Origin: Caldimonas mangrovi
GTDB lineage: Bacteria > Pseudomonadota > Gammaproteobacteria > Burkholderiales > Burkholderiaceae_C
Length of the DNA: 64,000 nucleotides
Direction of reading: 5' to 3'
Assembly: GCF_023721835.1 (NCBI RefSeq)
Contig: NZ_JAMKFE010000020.1
Span: 1 to 64,000 of the forward strand
The notes beneath the pieces were generated by a model. The model was not told the origin of the DNA, made no database searches, and worked only from the letters and a program-made list of their open reading frames with translations. Every line of letters begins with the position of its first letter. Position 1 is the stretch's first letter. Shown piece by piece: positions 1-7,739 of the stretch. A program made the position numbers and the translations under genes.

Positions 1-149
1 TCAAGGATCTAAGCTCGGACGAGAACTTGGCGGAGTTCAAGAGTGCCTTTTGGAAGTATGACCTTCCCGTCGAGTACATCGATCCAACGGACGTTGGCCT
101 CATTGAAGATGTCTTTGATCGTCTTAAAGCCGAACGCCTGCTGCGATAG
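1..149 (+). CDS. 3' end of an unidentified phage gene (partial)
   Basis: An open frame runs from base 3 to a TAG at 147-149 and encodes the last 48 residues of a protein whose start is outside the window. The fragment is acidic and hydrophilic and ends in ...KAERLLR. I do not recognise the family. It is followed after 51 bases by the HNH-like gene on the same strand. Position just left of the late operon suggests an accessory or late-regulatory phage protein, but this is only inference from place. Confidence 0.5.
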   Translation, partial: KDLSSDENLAEFKSAFWKYDLPVEYIDPTDVGLIEDVFDRLKAERLLR

Positions 150-200
150 GTGGGGCGGCAAGGACGGCGCGGTTTTGACACGTGACTCAAAGGTGAAGTG

Positions 201-779
201 ATGGACGAAAAGCAGATGCTGCTGATGGCGGCGAGACGTGAGCGCCACGGGATGAACAAGTCGCCGGAGCACCGCGCATGGGTTCACATGAAGCAGCGGT
301 GCACGAATCCGAAGAAGCGCGAGTACCCGCACTACGGCGGCCGGGGGATAAAGGTCTGCGATGAGTGGATGCACTCGTTCTTGGCGTTCTTCAACCACAT
401 CGGCCCAAGACCGAGCGACCGGCATTCCTTGGACCGGATAGATGTCAACGGGAACTATGAGCCCGGCAATGTTCGGTGGGCCACGCAGCAGGAGCAGGTT
501 GAGAACACGACGGTTGCGAGGCATATCACCATCAACGGCCGGACACAAACCCTGTCCGCATGGGCGCGTGAGATGGGGCTGACTGCTGGGCAGGTCTGCC
601 AGCGTGAGCGTTCTGGATGGTCTATCGAGGAGGCAATCCTGACTCCAAGCGTGCCAGGGCAGAAGCGACACATGCGCGTCAAGCGAGACTACTCGGGAAG
701 GTCGCGTGACTGGCATGGGCGATACCAGCCGGAAAGCGTCCGCGCAGCCGCAGCCATAGGGGAGCAGAGCAATGGGTGA
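201..779 (+). CDS. HNH-like endonuclease / DNA-binding phage protein
   Basis: Encodes about 192 residues. The first 110 contain the pattern YGGRGIKVCDEW, then GPRP, then LDRIDVNGNYEPGNVRWAT, typical of a common phage family annotated as HNH endonuclease or homing-type DNA-binding protein. The tail holds a short helical region (SAWAREMGLTAGQV) that could be a DNA-binding helix-turn-helix. An in-frame GTG lies at 198, but the ribosome site AGGTGA at 191-196 suits ATG 201 better. The last 8 bases overlap the next gene. Such genes often move independently of their neighbours; nuclease activity is inferred from family only. Confidence 0.72.
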   Translation: MDEKQMLLMAARRERHGMNKSPEHRAWVHMKQRCTNPKKREYPHYGGRGIKVCDEWMHSFLAFFNHIGPRPSDRHSLDRIDVNGNYEPGNVRWATQQEQVENTTVARHITINGRTQTLSAWAREMGLTAGQVCQRERSGWSIEEAILTPSVPGQKRHMRVKRDYSGRSRDWHGRYQPESVRAAAAIGEQSNG

Positions 780-990
780 GTGGCAACCAATCGAGACGGC
801 GCCGAAGGATGGCCGGGAGATGTTCGTGGTGCGCGCATTCAATGTGCAATTTGGCGGCGTGTCCTACACCTCTGATCCGTGGTGTGTTTGGCGGCACCGT
901 GATGGCAGGCTCGCCCGCTGGCCGCACGAGTTGTTCCAGCCCACCCACTGGATGCCTCTCCCGCCCCCACCTGGAGAAGCCAATGGCTGA
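772..990 (+). CDS. DUF551 family phage protein
   Basis: A 72-residue protein with the DUF551 signature: WQPIETAPKDG at the N-terminus and THWMPLPPPP at the C-terminus. Members are common in prophages and have no known function; the tryptophan-rich pattern suggests a small beta fold. Its ATG overlaps the stop of the HNH-like gene, and its own end overlaps the next start at 983, so it belongs to a translationally coupled run of small accessory genes. Confidence 0.8.
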   Translation: MGEWQPIETAPKDGREMFVVRAFNVQFGGVSYTSDPWCVWRHRDGRLARWPHELFQPTHWMPLPPPPGEANG

Positions 991-1201
991 GACCTCAACC
1001 ATCGGGATCAACCCAATGCACAAGCGCCCGGAGTCGGGGCGACGGATCGTTGTTGCCCTCAAAGACGGTCGGCAGATCGAGTGCAGGACGTGCATGGTTG
1101 TTTCGGCGCGCGGGTCCGGCATCGTGATCTATCACAAGCGCAATGCGCTGGACGAAAGCAAGGCCGTCGGCTGGTGGCCGGTGCGAAGGGGCCCCCAATG
1201 A
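983..1201 (+). CDS. Small hypothetical phage protein
   Basis: A 72-residue protein starting at ATG 983 with GGAG at 973-976 as ribosome site. It overlaps the end of the DUF551 gene by 8 bases, and its TGA shares bases with the ATG of the next gene (1198). The sequence looks like a small beta-rich protein (RRIVVALKDGRQIECRTCMVV) ending in GWWPVRRGPQ. I do not recognise a family. A longer reading of the same frame from 776 would only add residues antisense in style to DUF551 and is less likely. Confidence 0.6.
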   Translation: MAETSTIGINPMHKRPESGRRIVVALKDGRQIECRTCMVVSARGSGIVIYHKRNALDESKAVGWWPVRRGPQ

Positions 1202-1428
1202 GTGACATCAAGCTGCCGGAGTTGCCGAAGCGGTTCGACGCCATATGCGCCCTCAACGAGTGCGGCGATATTGAGGAGGTGCAGGTCTACACCGCCGAGC
1301 AAATGCAGGAGTACGCCAAGCAGGCCGCAGAGATGGAGCGGGAGCGTTTTGGCGAGGAGGCCGCCAAGATGGCGGAGGTATGGGACTGGAGCTTGGCGCA
1401 ATCGATCCGGGCAAGGAGCCGTTCATGA
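1198..1428 (+). CDS. Small hypothetical phage protein
   Basis: A 76-residue acidic protein, MSDIKLPELPKRF..., with the YTAEQMQEYAKQAAEMERERF helical segment often seen in short phage proteins of the accessory region. It starts inside an ATGA overlap with the upstream gene and ends in an ATGA overlap with the next (TGA 1426-1428, ATG 1425). Function unknown; the C-terminal half is predicted helical and charged. Confidence 0.6.
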   Translation: MSDIKLPELPKRFDAICALNECGDIEEVQVYTAEQMQEYAKQAAEMERERFGEEAAKMAEVWDWSLAQSIRARSRS

Positions 1429-1733
1429 CCGATGAGCAAATCAAGCGGATGGCTGAAGCGGCAGGGTTCCATGTTGCCGGTGGCCTGATTATGTCGCCGT
1501 ACGTTTTCGGGCACGACCACACGAAGGAGCTCCGCCGCTTCGCAGAACTCGCCCGCCAGGATGAGTGCAAGCGACTCGCAGAAGCATGTGGATTGTCAGC
1601 CGACGACATGACACAGATCCGGCACACCCTTGATGAGGGCGGCGAACTCGTCTACCGACAAACGCTGGCCATCGAGGGGCTGATGCATGAGCTTGCAGCG
1701 CAGCTTCGCCGCGCAAGAGGTAGCGACAAGTGA
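1425..1733 (+). CDS. Hypothetical phage protein
   Basis: A 102-residue protein from ATG 1425, with AAGGAG at 1413-1418 as ribosome site. The N-terminus (MTDEQIKRMAEAAGF) is a pattern repeated in many small phage proteins that share a helix followed by a glycine turn. The rest is mostly helical and hydrophilic. Coupled on both sides by overlaps of a few bases. Function not recognised. Confidence 0.6.
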   Translation: MTDEQIKRMAEAAGFHVAGGLIMSPYVFGHDHTKELRRFAELARQDECKRLAEACGLSADDMTQIRHTLDEGGELVYRQTLAIEGLMHELAAQLRRARGSDK

Positions 1734-1945
1734 GCGACTTCATCGTGTGCGAAGAGATCAACGGCCGCCTGTACGTGCCCGTTGAACACCAAACAATCTC
1801 CAGCCTCATCCAGAAGCTGGAGCAGCGAGACCAGCAAATCGCCCGTCTAGAGGCGTTCATGAAAAGACTCCTAGACAGAGAAGATCTCCGCTGGGCAGTC
1901 TCAGACGAGGTAGCGAGGGGTGTTCGTGATGCTCTCAAGAGGTAG
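1730..1945 (+). CDS. Small coiled-coil phage protein
   Basis: A 71-residue protein starting with GTG at 1730 that overlaps the TGA of the previous gene. The centre (ISSLIQKLEQRDQQIARLEAFMKRLL) has heptad spacing of hydrophobic residues and should form a coiled coil, so the protein is probably oligomeric. No family assigned. It ends just before the secreted protein gene, with AAGAGG at 1937-1942 serving the next start. Confidence 0.55.
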   Translation: MSDFIVCEEINGRLYVPVEHQTISSLIQKLEQRDQQIARLEAFMKRLLDREDLRWAVSDEVARGVRDALKR

Positions 1946-1947
1946 TG

Positions 1948-2418
1948 ATGAAGAAGTTCTTCGTTCTCGCGGCCCTGCTATCGGTCGGTGCGCAGGCCCA
2001 AACGCTGGGGGTGCACCTGGTGAGTCACCACAACCCGGCAGCCGAGTTCAACAACGTCAATCCTGGGCTGTACTACCGCAGCGCTGACGGCTGGACTGGA
2101 GGCATCTACCGGAACAGTGAAAGCCGGTGGACGATTTACGGCGGCTACACGCTGCAGGCCGACCTGAGCGGCTGGAAACCGGCTCTCACCATCGGCGGCA
2201 TGTACGGCTACCGCGAGGGCGACTGCCGTAGCGTCAAGCCGATGGCATGGGCCGGGCAGTCTCAACCTGAGAAATGCCGCACCCGGGTGCTGCCGATGCT
2301 GCTCCCAAGCCTTGGGACGCCGGATGTCGCCGGCTGGCGGCTGCGGCTGGCCTACATGCCGCGCATCAAAGATCGAGGCGCCGAAGTCTTACACCTGATG
2401 GTTGAGAAGGACCTGTGA
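1948..2418 (+). CDS. Secreted small beta-strand phage protein (envelope accessory protein)
   Basis: A 156-residue protein with a clear signal peptide (MKKFFVLAALLSVGAQA, cleavage after AQA). The mature part alternates hydrophobic and polar residues with many aromatic and glycine positions (NPGLYYRSADGWTGGIYRNS), as expected for a small beta-barrel or beta-sandwich of the outer membrane or periplasm. Similar secreted proteins occur in temperate phages, but their role is not established; an effect on the cell surface of the lysogen is a guess. ATG 1948 is preferred over GTG 1945 because AAGAGG lies 5 bases upstream of it. Confidence 0.6.
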   Translation: MKKFFVLAALLSVGAQAQTLGVHLVSHHNPAAEFNNVNPGLYYRSADGWTGGIYRNSESRWTIYGGYTLQADLSGWKPALTIGGMYGYREGDCRSVKPMAWAGQSQPEKCRTRVLPMLLPSLGTPDVAGWRLRLAYMPRIKDRGAEVLHLMVEKDL

Positions 2419-2918
2419 TCATGAAGCGCATCGACTTTCGCTCCCGGATACCAGCCCACAAGGTCGAGCAGTATCCGAAGATGGCAGACCACACCGTAGC
2501 GGTGTGGCTTGAAGTCGCCACCTCAAGCCTTGAGCGCGAGCCGAGTACCTGTGCCGGCGTGGCCGACAGGATTTCCATACAAACAAAGCTTGCCCGTCGT
2601 GTTTTGTACAACATGGAACGCGACGGATATGTGCGCGTAACAGCCAGCGGCAACAAGCGCAAGACAGGTCCGAAAGCATTTTTCTGGGTGACGACCGGCT
2701 GCAAGGTTCCCCCAGGGTGCGACGGAGCAGTCAAGAGCCTGACTGACGCTGAGCTGTTCGGCTTTAAGCGGCGCGAACCAGAGTTCAGAGACTACGAGCC
2801 GATGCCAGCGACCAAAGCTGTGGTCTGCCGTCCAGGTCAAGAGGACTGGAAAGAGCGCCCAAGCAGGCAAGGTGACTGGCTGGTCTATCGGGACGGACGA
2901 CGGGAGAAGGTGGCGTAA
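2415..2918 (+). CDS. Winged-helix DNA-binding phage regulator
   Basis: About 167 residues. Residues 25-85 look like a winged helix: VAVWLEVATSSL, ADRISIQTKLARRVLYNMERDGYVRV and KTGPKAFFWVT match helix, recognition helix and wing. The remainder is charged with no clear domain. It starts with GTG 2415 (or ATG 2421) overlapping the upstream stop and ends in a TAATG overlap with the terminase small subunit gene, so it sits exactly at the start of the packaging operon. A role in late gene control is plausible but not shown. Confidence 0.6.
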   Translation: MIMKRIDFRSRIPAHKVEQYPKMADHTVAVWLEVATSSLEREPSTCAGVADRISIQTKLARRVLYNMERDGYVRVTASGNKRKTGPKAFFWVTTGCKVPPGCDGAVKSLTDAELFGFKRREPEFRDYEPMPATKAVVCRPGQEDWKERPSRQGDWLVYRDGRREKVA

Positions 2919-3376
2919 TGGCGCGCTCGAAGTACACGGAAGAGATGGCGGCCTTGATCTGCGAAGAGATCGCCAGCGGGAAGTCGCTGCGCGAGATCTG
3001 CAAGCAGGATGGGATGCCTGACAAGGTGACTGTCCTTCGGTGGTTGGATGCACACGAGTCATTCCGCACCCAATACGCCCGCGCGCGCGAAGCCCAGGCC
3101 GAAACGATCTTCGAGGAAATCTTGGAGATCGCCGACGACGCTCGGAACGACTGGATGGAGCAGCACGCCGACGACGCCCAAACGGCCGGTTGGAAGTTCA
3201 ACGGCGAGAACGTCCAAAGATCGCGGCTCAGGGTCGATGCCCGCAAGTGGTTCCTTGGGAAGGTTGCCCCAAAGAAGTACGGCGACAAGCTGGATGTGGA
3301 GCACAGCGGCAAGCTGACCCTGGGCGATCTGGTGGCCGGCTCCATGAAACAGGACGATGAGCAGCCAAGTAGCTGA
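2918..3376 (+). CDS. Terminase small subunit
   Basis: A 152-residue protein with an N-terminal helix-turn-helix (YTEEMAALICEEIASGKSLREICKQDGMPDKVTVLRWL) and a helical C-terminal half containing RLRVDARKWFLGKVAPKKYGDK, the usual signature of phage small terminase proteins of this type. It should recognise the packaging site and recruit the large subunit. The gene starts in TAATG and overlaps the large subunit gene by 20 bases. Confidence 0.88.
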   Translation: MARSKYTEEMAALICEEIASGKSLREICKQDGMPDKVTVLRWLDAHESFRTQYARAREAQAETIFEEILEIADDARNDWMEQHADDAQTAGWKFNGENVQRSRLRVDARKWFLGKVAPKKYGDKLDVEHSGKLTLGDLVAGSMKQDDEQPSS

Positions 3377-4826
3377 GGCGGCCGGCTCGAAGCTCAGGGC
3401 CTGGCGAGAGAACCCGGCGCAATTCGCGCACGAGTGCTTCGGGTTCAACCCCGACCCGTGGCAGCTAGACGTACTCCAGGCATTCCCGCATAACCAGCGG
3501 TTGGCGATGAAGGCGTGCAAGGGGCCGGGCAAAACCGGCCTGCTGTCAATCCTGATCTGGAACTTCCTCGCCACCCGCCCGCATCCTAAAGTCGCGTGTA
3601 CGTCCATCACTGCCGACAACCTGGCGGATGGCCTGTGGACCGAGCTTGCGAAGTGGCGCAACAACTCGCCGTTCGTCAAGCAGGCGTTCGAGTGGACGAA
3701 GACGCGCATCTTCGCCAGGGATCACCCGGAAACGTGGTGGGCTTCGGCTCGGACCTGGAGCAAGGGTGCCGATTCCAATCAGCAGGCGGACACGCTGGCG
3801 GGCCTGCACGCTGACTACCTGCTGTTCGTGCTGGATGAGGTGGGGGGGATTCCTGACGCCGTGATGGCGGCGGCTGAAGCTGGCCTATCTACCGGCATCG
3901 AGACCAAGATCGTGATGGCCGGCAACCCGACACACCTTGAGGGGCCGCTGTACCGGGCATCAACGAACGAGCGCCACCTGTGGCACCTCACGGAGATCAC
4001 CGGAGACCCGGACGACCCGAAGCGTTCGCCGCGCATCTCTGTGCAGTGGGCGCGTGAACAGATCGAGAAGTACGGCCGGGATAACCCATGGGTGCTGGTC
4101 AACGTCTTCGGCCGCTTCCCGCCCTCCAGCCTGAATGCGCTTCTCGGCCCAGACGAGGTGAGCGAGGCCATGCGCCGGCACCTCAGGGAGGATCAATACA
4201 GCTTCGCGGCCAAGTTGCTCGGGGTTGACGTGGCTCGGTTCGGGGACGACAGGAACGTGGTGTTCCCGCGCCAGGGTATGGCGGCATTTCGCCCCAAGAT
4301 CCTGCGCAACGTGAGGACGAACGAGCTCGCCGATGTGGTGGCGCTTGCCTCGCAAACCTGGGGCGCGCATGGCATCTTCGTTGACGGCACGGGCGGCTAT
4401 GGGGCCGGTGTGGTGGATTCGCTGCTGCTCAAGGGGCATGCCCCTATCGAGGTGAGCTTTGCCGGCAAGGCTATGAATCCGCGCTACTTCAACAAGCGCG
4501 CGGAGATGTATTTCGAGGCGGCTGAGTGGGTGAAGCGCGGCGGGGCGCTCCCGAACATCCCGGAGTTGCAGCGCGAGCTGTGCGCCATCACCTACACGTT
4601 CCAAGGCGACAAGCTCAGGGTGGAGGAGAAAGAGCACATCAAGGAGCGGCTGGGCTACTCGCCTGACTTGGCTGATGGGTTTGTCCTGACCTTCGCCGCC
4701 CCCATTGCTCCACCACCGCCCGGGCCCCCGGGACTGGTCCGCACAAACCGTGCCGCGACCGAGTACGACCCCATCCACCGGCAGGAAGAGGCCAACGCGG
4801 CGACGGAATACAACCCGTTCGCGTAG
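3357..4826 (+). CDS. Terminase large subunit (ATPase and nuclease)
   Basis: A 489-residue packaging motor. Walker A is KACKGPGKT at residues 52-60 and Walker B LLFVLDE at 155-161. The C-terminal RNase H-like nuclease begins at LLGVDVARFGDD (288-298), with the conserved acidic D291, and continues with IFVDGTGGYG. Length is normal for podovirus TerL. ATG 3357 lies inside the small subunit gene. The stop codon is immediately followed by the first copy of the four-copy intergenic element. Confidence 0.95.
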   Translation: MSSQVAEAAGSKLRAWRENPAQFAHECFGFNPDPWQLDVLQAFPHNQRLAMKACKGPGKTGLLSILIWNFLATRPHPKVACTSITADNLADGLWTELAKWRNNSPFVKQAFEWTKTRIFARDHPETWWASARTWSKGADSNQQADTLAGLHADYLLFVLDEVGGIPDAVMAAAEAGLSTGIETKIVMAGNPTHLEGPLYRASTNERHLWHLTEITGDPDDPKRSPRISVQWAREQIEKYGRDNPWVLVNVFGRFPPSSLNALLGPDEVSEAMRRHLREDQYSFAAKLLGVDVARFGDDRNVVFPRQGMAAFRPKILRNVRTNELADVVALASQTWGAHGIFVDGTGGYGAGVVDSLLLKGHAPIEVSFAGKAMNPRYFNKRAEMYFEAAEWVKRGGALPNIPELQRELCAITYTFQGDKLRVEEKEHIKERLGYSPDLADGFVLTFAAPIAPPPPGPPGLVRTNRAATEYDPIHRQEEANAATEYNPFA

Positions 4827-4860
4827 GTTTTCCATAGGCTCGCCGCAAACCGCGGAGCCT
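4825..4860 (+). promoter_or_regulatory. Intergenic element, copy 1: AGGTTTTCCATAG plus RBS hairpin
   Basis: The motif AGGTTTTCCATAG is at 4825-4837 and begins within the terL stop codon. A stem AGGCTC (4836-4841) with GAGCCT (4855-4860) follows, loop 13 bases. The ribosome site GGAG (4854-4857) of the GNAT gene, ATG 4863, lies in the 3' strand of the stem. Three further copies are at 7686, 12281 and 22450, each with a hairpin over the next translation start. Confidence 0.6.
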
Positions 4861-4862
4861 GC

Positions 4863-5312
4863 ATGCCCACTGTCTACGCCACGGAAGATGTTCGTGACCT
4901 CTGGTCCGATCTGTGGCCGCTCGTAAAGGAGCACTACCAGCGCGTGGCGCACTACGAAGACATCCCGCTCAATCCCTCGGTGGAGCAATACAACGCTCTG
5001 CAAGAGGTAGGGATGCTCCGGTGCTACACGGCGCGGGAAGACGGAGAGTTGATCGGCTATGCGGTGTTCTTCGTGAGGCCGCACATCCACTACGCCGGCA
5101 GCCTGATGGCCGCTCAGGACGTGCTGTTTCACAAGCGTGGCGCATTGGGCCTTCGCGGTTTGGTCAGGTATGCAGACCAGCAACTGCGCTCGGAGGGCGT
5201 TCAAGTCGTGTCGCACCACATCAAGGCGGCGCATGACTTCGGCGCCATCTTGGAGCGGCAGGGGTACGAGCTGATGGACCTGATCTACGTGAAGCGGCTG
5301 GACAAGGAGTAG
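4863..5312 (+). CDS. GNAT-family acetyltransferase-like phage protein
   Basis: A 149-residue protein of GNAT type: YTAREDGELIGYAVFFV forms the central strands, followed by the KRGALGLRGLVRYADQQL region where acetyl-CoA binding is expected, then HHIKAAHDFGAILERQGYELMDLIYVKRL, a typical GNAT ending. Such a gene between terminase and portal is common in this type of podovirus. The substrate is unknown. Its ribosome site GGAG (4854-4857) lies in the stem of the upstream hairpin, so its translation may be controlled. Confidence 0.8.
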   Translation: MPTVYATEDVRDLWSDLWPLVKEHYQRVAHYEDIPLNPSVEQYNALQEVGMLRCYTAREDGELIGYAVFFVRPHIHYAGSLMAAQDVLFHKRGALGLRGLVRYADQQLRSEGVQVVSHHIKAAHDFGAILERQGYELMDLIYVKRLDKE

Positions 5313-5315
5313 GTG

Positions 5316-5579
5316 ATGGGGTTCTCTGCTGCGGCGCTGCTTGTTGCTGGTGTGGCCGGTACGGCGGTTGCCATGTCTCAAAAGCCGAAGATGAACATCC
5401 CGAAGCAGACCGCTCCGGACACGATGTCCAACCAGGAGATCGATCAGGCCAGCAAGGTCGCACGTGACCGTCAAAAGCAGCAGGCCATGGCGGCGAGTGG
5501 GCGCAGCGACACGCTGCTGACAGGGCCACAAGGTGTGGCGGCCACGCCCACGACCGGCAAGACCCTCCTGGGGCAGTGA
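5316..5579 (+). CDS. Small phage structural-region protein with N-terminal membrane segment
   Basis: An 87-residue protein from ATG 5316, chosen over GTG 5313 because AAGGAG at 5304-5309 gives normal spacing. The first 20 residues (MGFSAAALLVAGVAGTAVAM) form one hydrophobic segment; the rest is hydrophilic and glutamine-rich, ending in TGKTLLGQ. Small proteins with this layout sit just before the portal gene in related podoviruses; their role is not established. Stop and portal start overlap (TGATG). Confidence 0.6.
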   Translation: MGFSAAALLVAGVAGTAVAMSQKPKMNIPKQTAPDTMSNQEIDQASKVARDRQKQQAMAASGRSDTLLTGPQGVAATPTTGKTLLGQ

Positions 5580-7318
5580 TGGTCGCATCGATTCAATACC
5601 AGCCCGGAACGCCTCTGTCCAAGCGGCAGAACCTGGAGCTTCTTTGGTCGCAGCTCAAGAACGAGCGCTCTACGTGGGAATCGCATTGGCGCGACCTAGC
5701 CGACTACATCCTGCCGCGCCGCATCCGGCTGCACACGACTGATCGGAACAAGGGCGACAAACGCAACCAGCGAATCATCGACAGCACGGCCACGTTTGCA
5801 GCGCGTTCGCTTCGATCTGGCCTGATGGCTGGCGTCACCAGCCCTGCCAGGCCGTGGAAGCAACTCACCACGCCCGACCCGACCTTGGCAGAGTTTGGCC
5901 CGGTCAAGACGTGGCTGGCCGACGTGAACCGGCTGATGGACACGCTGTTTCTCAAGTCCAACCTGTACAACGCGCTTCCGATCCTTTACGGGGACTTGGG
6001 CGTGTTTGGCACTGGCGCAATGGCCGCTTTGGAGGATGACCGCGACACCATGCGGTTCTACACCTTCCCGATTGGCTCCTACGCGGTGAGTTCCAATGAG
6101 CGACAGGTGATCGATACCTTCGTTCGAGAGGTTCCGATGACCGTGCGGCAGATCGTGCAGAAGTTCGGCCGGGTCAAGGAGAAGTCCGGTTCGGCAGACT
6201 GGTCCAACATCTCCCAGACGGTGCGCAACCTGTGGGACAACCGAAACCTTGAGGCGGTCGTCGACGTGATGCACGCCGTCTACCCGAACCAGGATTTCGA
6301 CGATTCGATGGTCGATCCGAAGTTCAAGCGGTTCTCCTCGTGCTACTACGAACTTGGCTCGACTGAGAACAGGTTCCTGCGCGAATCCGGCTTCGACCAG
6401 TTCCCCATCCTCTGCCCGCGCTGGGACGTAATGAGCGAGGACATCTACGGCACCTCCCCGGCAATGGACGTGCTGGGCGACGTCAAGGCGCTGCAGCTTC
6501 TTCAGAAGCGCAAGAGCCAGGCCGTTGAGAAGATGGTGAACCCGCCGATGACTGGGCCGTCAAGCCTGCGGAACCAGAAGGCCAGCCTATTGCCGGGCGA
6601 CATCACCTACGTAGACGTGCGTGAAGGACAGCAGGGTTTCCGCCCGGTACACGAGGTGCGCATGTCCATCGCCGAAGTGCTGGAGGACATCCAGGAGCAC
6701 CAGGAGCGGATTCGCCGGGCGTTCTTCGAAGACCTGTTCCTGATGCTCACGCTGTCGGATCGCCGGGACATCACGGCAACCGAGATCGCGGAGCGCAAGG
6801 AAGAGAAGCTGCTAATGCTCGGCCCCGTGCTGGAGCGCCTGAACGATGAACTGCTGGACCCCTTGGTGGATCGGGCCTTCAACGTCATGGCTGGGATTCC
6901 GGGGATGCTGCCTGAGGCGCCCGAGGAGCTACAGGGCGTGGATCTCCGTGTCGAGTATGTCTCGATCATGGCCCAGGCTCAGAAGCTGGTGAGCACGTCA
7001 GGCATCCAGCGAACGATGACCTTCGTCGCCGAGCTGGCCGCAGCCTCTCAGAACCAAAGCATTTGGGACAAGGTGGACGTGGACCAGGCCATCGACGAGT
7101 TCGGGGACGCGGTGTCCGCTCCGGTGCGAATCATTCGTTCTGATGAGGATGTGGCCGCGATCCGTGAGCAACGCCAGCAGCGTGAGCAGATGGCGCAGAA
7201 CGTGGCGCTGATGGAGCAGGCTGCATCCGGCATGCAGAAGCTGTCGCAGGCAAACACGGACGGCGACAACGCGCTGACCAATCTTGCAAACGCCATGGCT
7301 GGCGGGGGTGTGTCCTGA
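5579..7318 (+). CDS. Portal protein (head-tail connector)
   Basis: A 579-residue portal of the podovirus head-tail connector family. Recognisable parts are WRDLADYILPRR near the N-terminus, the SLRSGLMAGVTSPARPWKQL segment, LGVFGTGAMAALED, and the C-terminal ITATEIAERKEEKLLMLGPVLERL helices. It forms the dodecameric vertex through which DNA is packaged and ejected. An in-frame GTG at 5576 is the alternative start. It overlaps the next start by one base. Confidence 0.93.
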   Translation: MVASIQYQPGTPLSKRQNLELLWSQLKNERSTWESHWRDLADYILPRRIRLHTTDRNKGDKRNQRIIDSTATFAARSLRSGLMAGVTSPARPWKQLTTPDPTLAEFGPVKTWLADVNRLMDTLFLKSNLYNALPILYGDLGVFGTGAMAALEDDRDTMRFYTFPIGSYAVSSNERQVIDTFVREVPMTVRQIVQKFGRVKEKSGSADWSNISQTVRNLWDNRNLEAVVDVMHAVYPNQDFDDSMVDPKFKRFSSCYYELGSTENRFLRESGFDQFPILCPRWDVMSEDIYGTSPAMDVLGDVKALQLLQKRKSQAVEKMVNPPMTGPSSLRNQKASLLPGDITYVDVREGQQGFRPVHEVRMSIAEVLEDIQEHQERIRRAFFEDLFLMLTLSDRRDITATEIAERKEEKLLMLGPVLERLNDELLDPLVDRAFNVMAGIPGMLPEAPEELQGVDLRVEYVSIMAQAQKLVSTSGIQRTMTFVAELAAASQNQSIWDKVDVDQAIDEFGDAVSAPVRIIRSDEDVAAIREQRQQREQMAQNVALMEQAASGMQKLSQANTDGDNALTNLANAMAGGGVS

Positions 7319-7632
7319 TGGGCAAGCAAAAGAACGCGGCCGACGAATCCCAGGTTGCCGAAGCCGCCGGGTCTGAGCGGCGCGGCAGGGATCGAGAGCT
7401 GAACGACCTGCGCACTGTTATGTCCACCCCTGAAGGCCGGCGCTTCATCTGGCGCTGGCTTGGGATGTGCGGTCTATTCGCTCCGTCGTTTGAGACGAAC
7501 GCGCGCATCTACTTCAATGAGGGGCGGCGAGACATTGGGTTGCGCCTCGTGGCAGAGATCACCGAGGCTGACGAGGCCCTGTATCTGCAAATGCAGCTCG
7601 AATCCTTCGAGAACGCCAAGCGCGGCGACTGA
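7318..7632 (+). CDS. Bbp19-family phage protein
   Basis: A 104-residue protein with the Bbp19 signature: ELNDLRTVMSTPEGRRFIWRWLGMCGLFAPSF followed by NARIYFNEGRRDIGLRLVAEI. Members sit between portal and scaffold genes in BPP-1-like phages and have no proven function, probably a minor head component. The N-terminal segment contains SQVAEAAGS, which is also at the N-terminus of the large terminase. A strong terminator lies 21 bases after the stop. Confidence 0.85.
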   Translation: MGKQKNAADESQVAEAAGSERRGRDRELNDLRTVMSTPEGRRFIWRWLGMCGLFAPSFETNARIYFNEGRRDIGLRLVAEITEADEALYLQMQLESFENAKRGD

Positions 7633-7653
7633 TCAACAGCGCCCAAACACAAG

Positions 7654-7680
7654 CGGCCCCATGCGGGCCGTTTTGTTTTC
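7654..7680 (+). terminator. Rho-independent terminator between Bbp19-like and scaffold genes
   Basis: Stem CGGCCC (7654-7659) with GGGCCG (7665-7670), loop 5 bases, followed by TTTTGTTTT. It lies inside the structural operon before the scaffold and capsid genes, so it must act partially, be anti-terminated, or be followed by a new promoter. Confidence 0.85.
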
Positions 7681-7685
7681 CCCAT

Positions 7686-7739
7686 AGGTTTTCCACAGCA
7701 TCGCCAGGCATCTAGATACCGGAAGGAATCCGATGCCTG
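7686..7739 (+). promoter_or_regulatory. Intergenic element, copy 2: AGGTTTTCCACAG plus start-codon hairpin
   Basis: The motif is at 7686-7698, six bases after the terminator T-run. Stem CAGGCATC (7705-7712) pairs perfectly with GATGCCTG (7732-7739); the scaffold ATG (7733-7735) lies in the stem and its ribosome site GGAAGGA (7721-7727) in the loop. Shares 19 identical bases with copy 3 (CATAGGTTTTCCACAGCAT). Confidence 0.65.

Noticed and set aside
9-842. A 277-codon minus-strand frame at the left end
   Set aside because: It is antisense to the HNH-like and DUF551 genes, which have family signatures and ribosome sites.
7690-7718. TTTCCA-17-TAGATA as a promoter after the first terminator
   Set aside because: Only four and three of six bases agree with the consensus boxes, and no similar pair exists at the other element copies.
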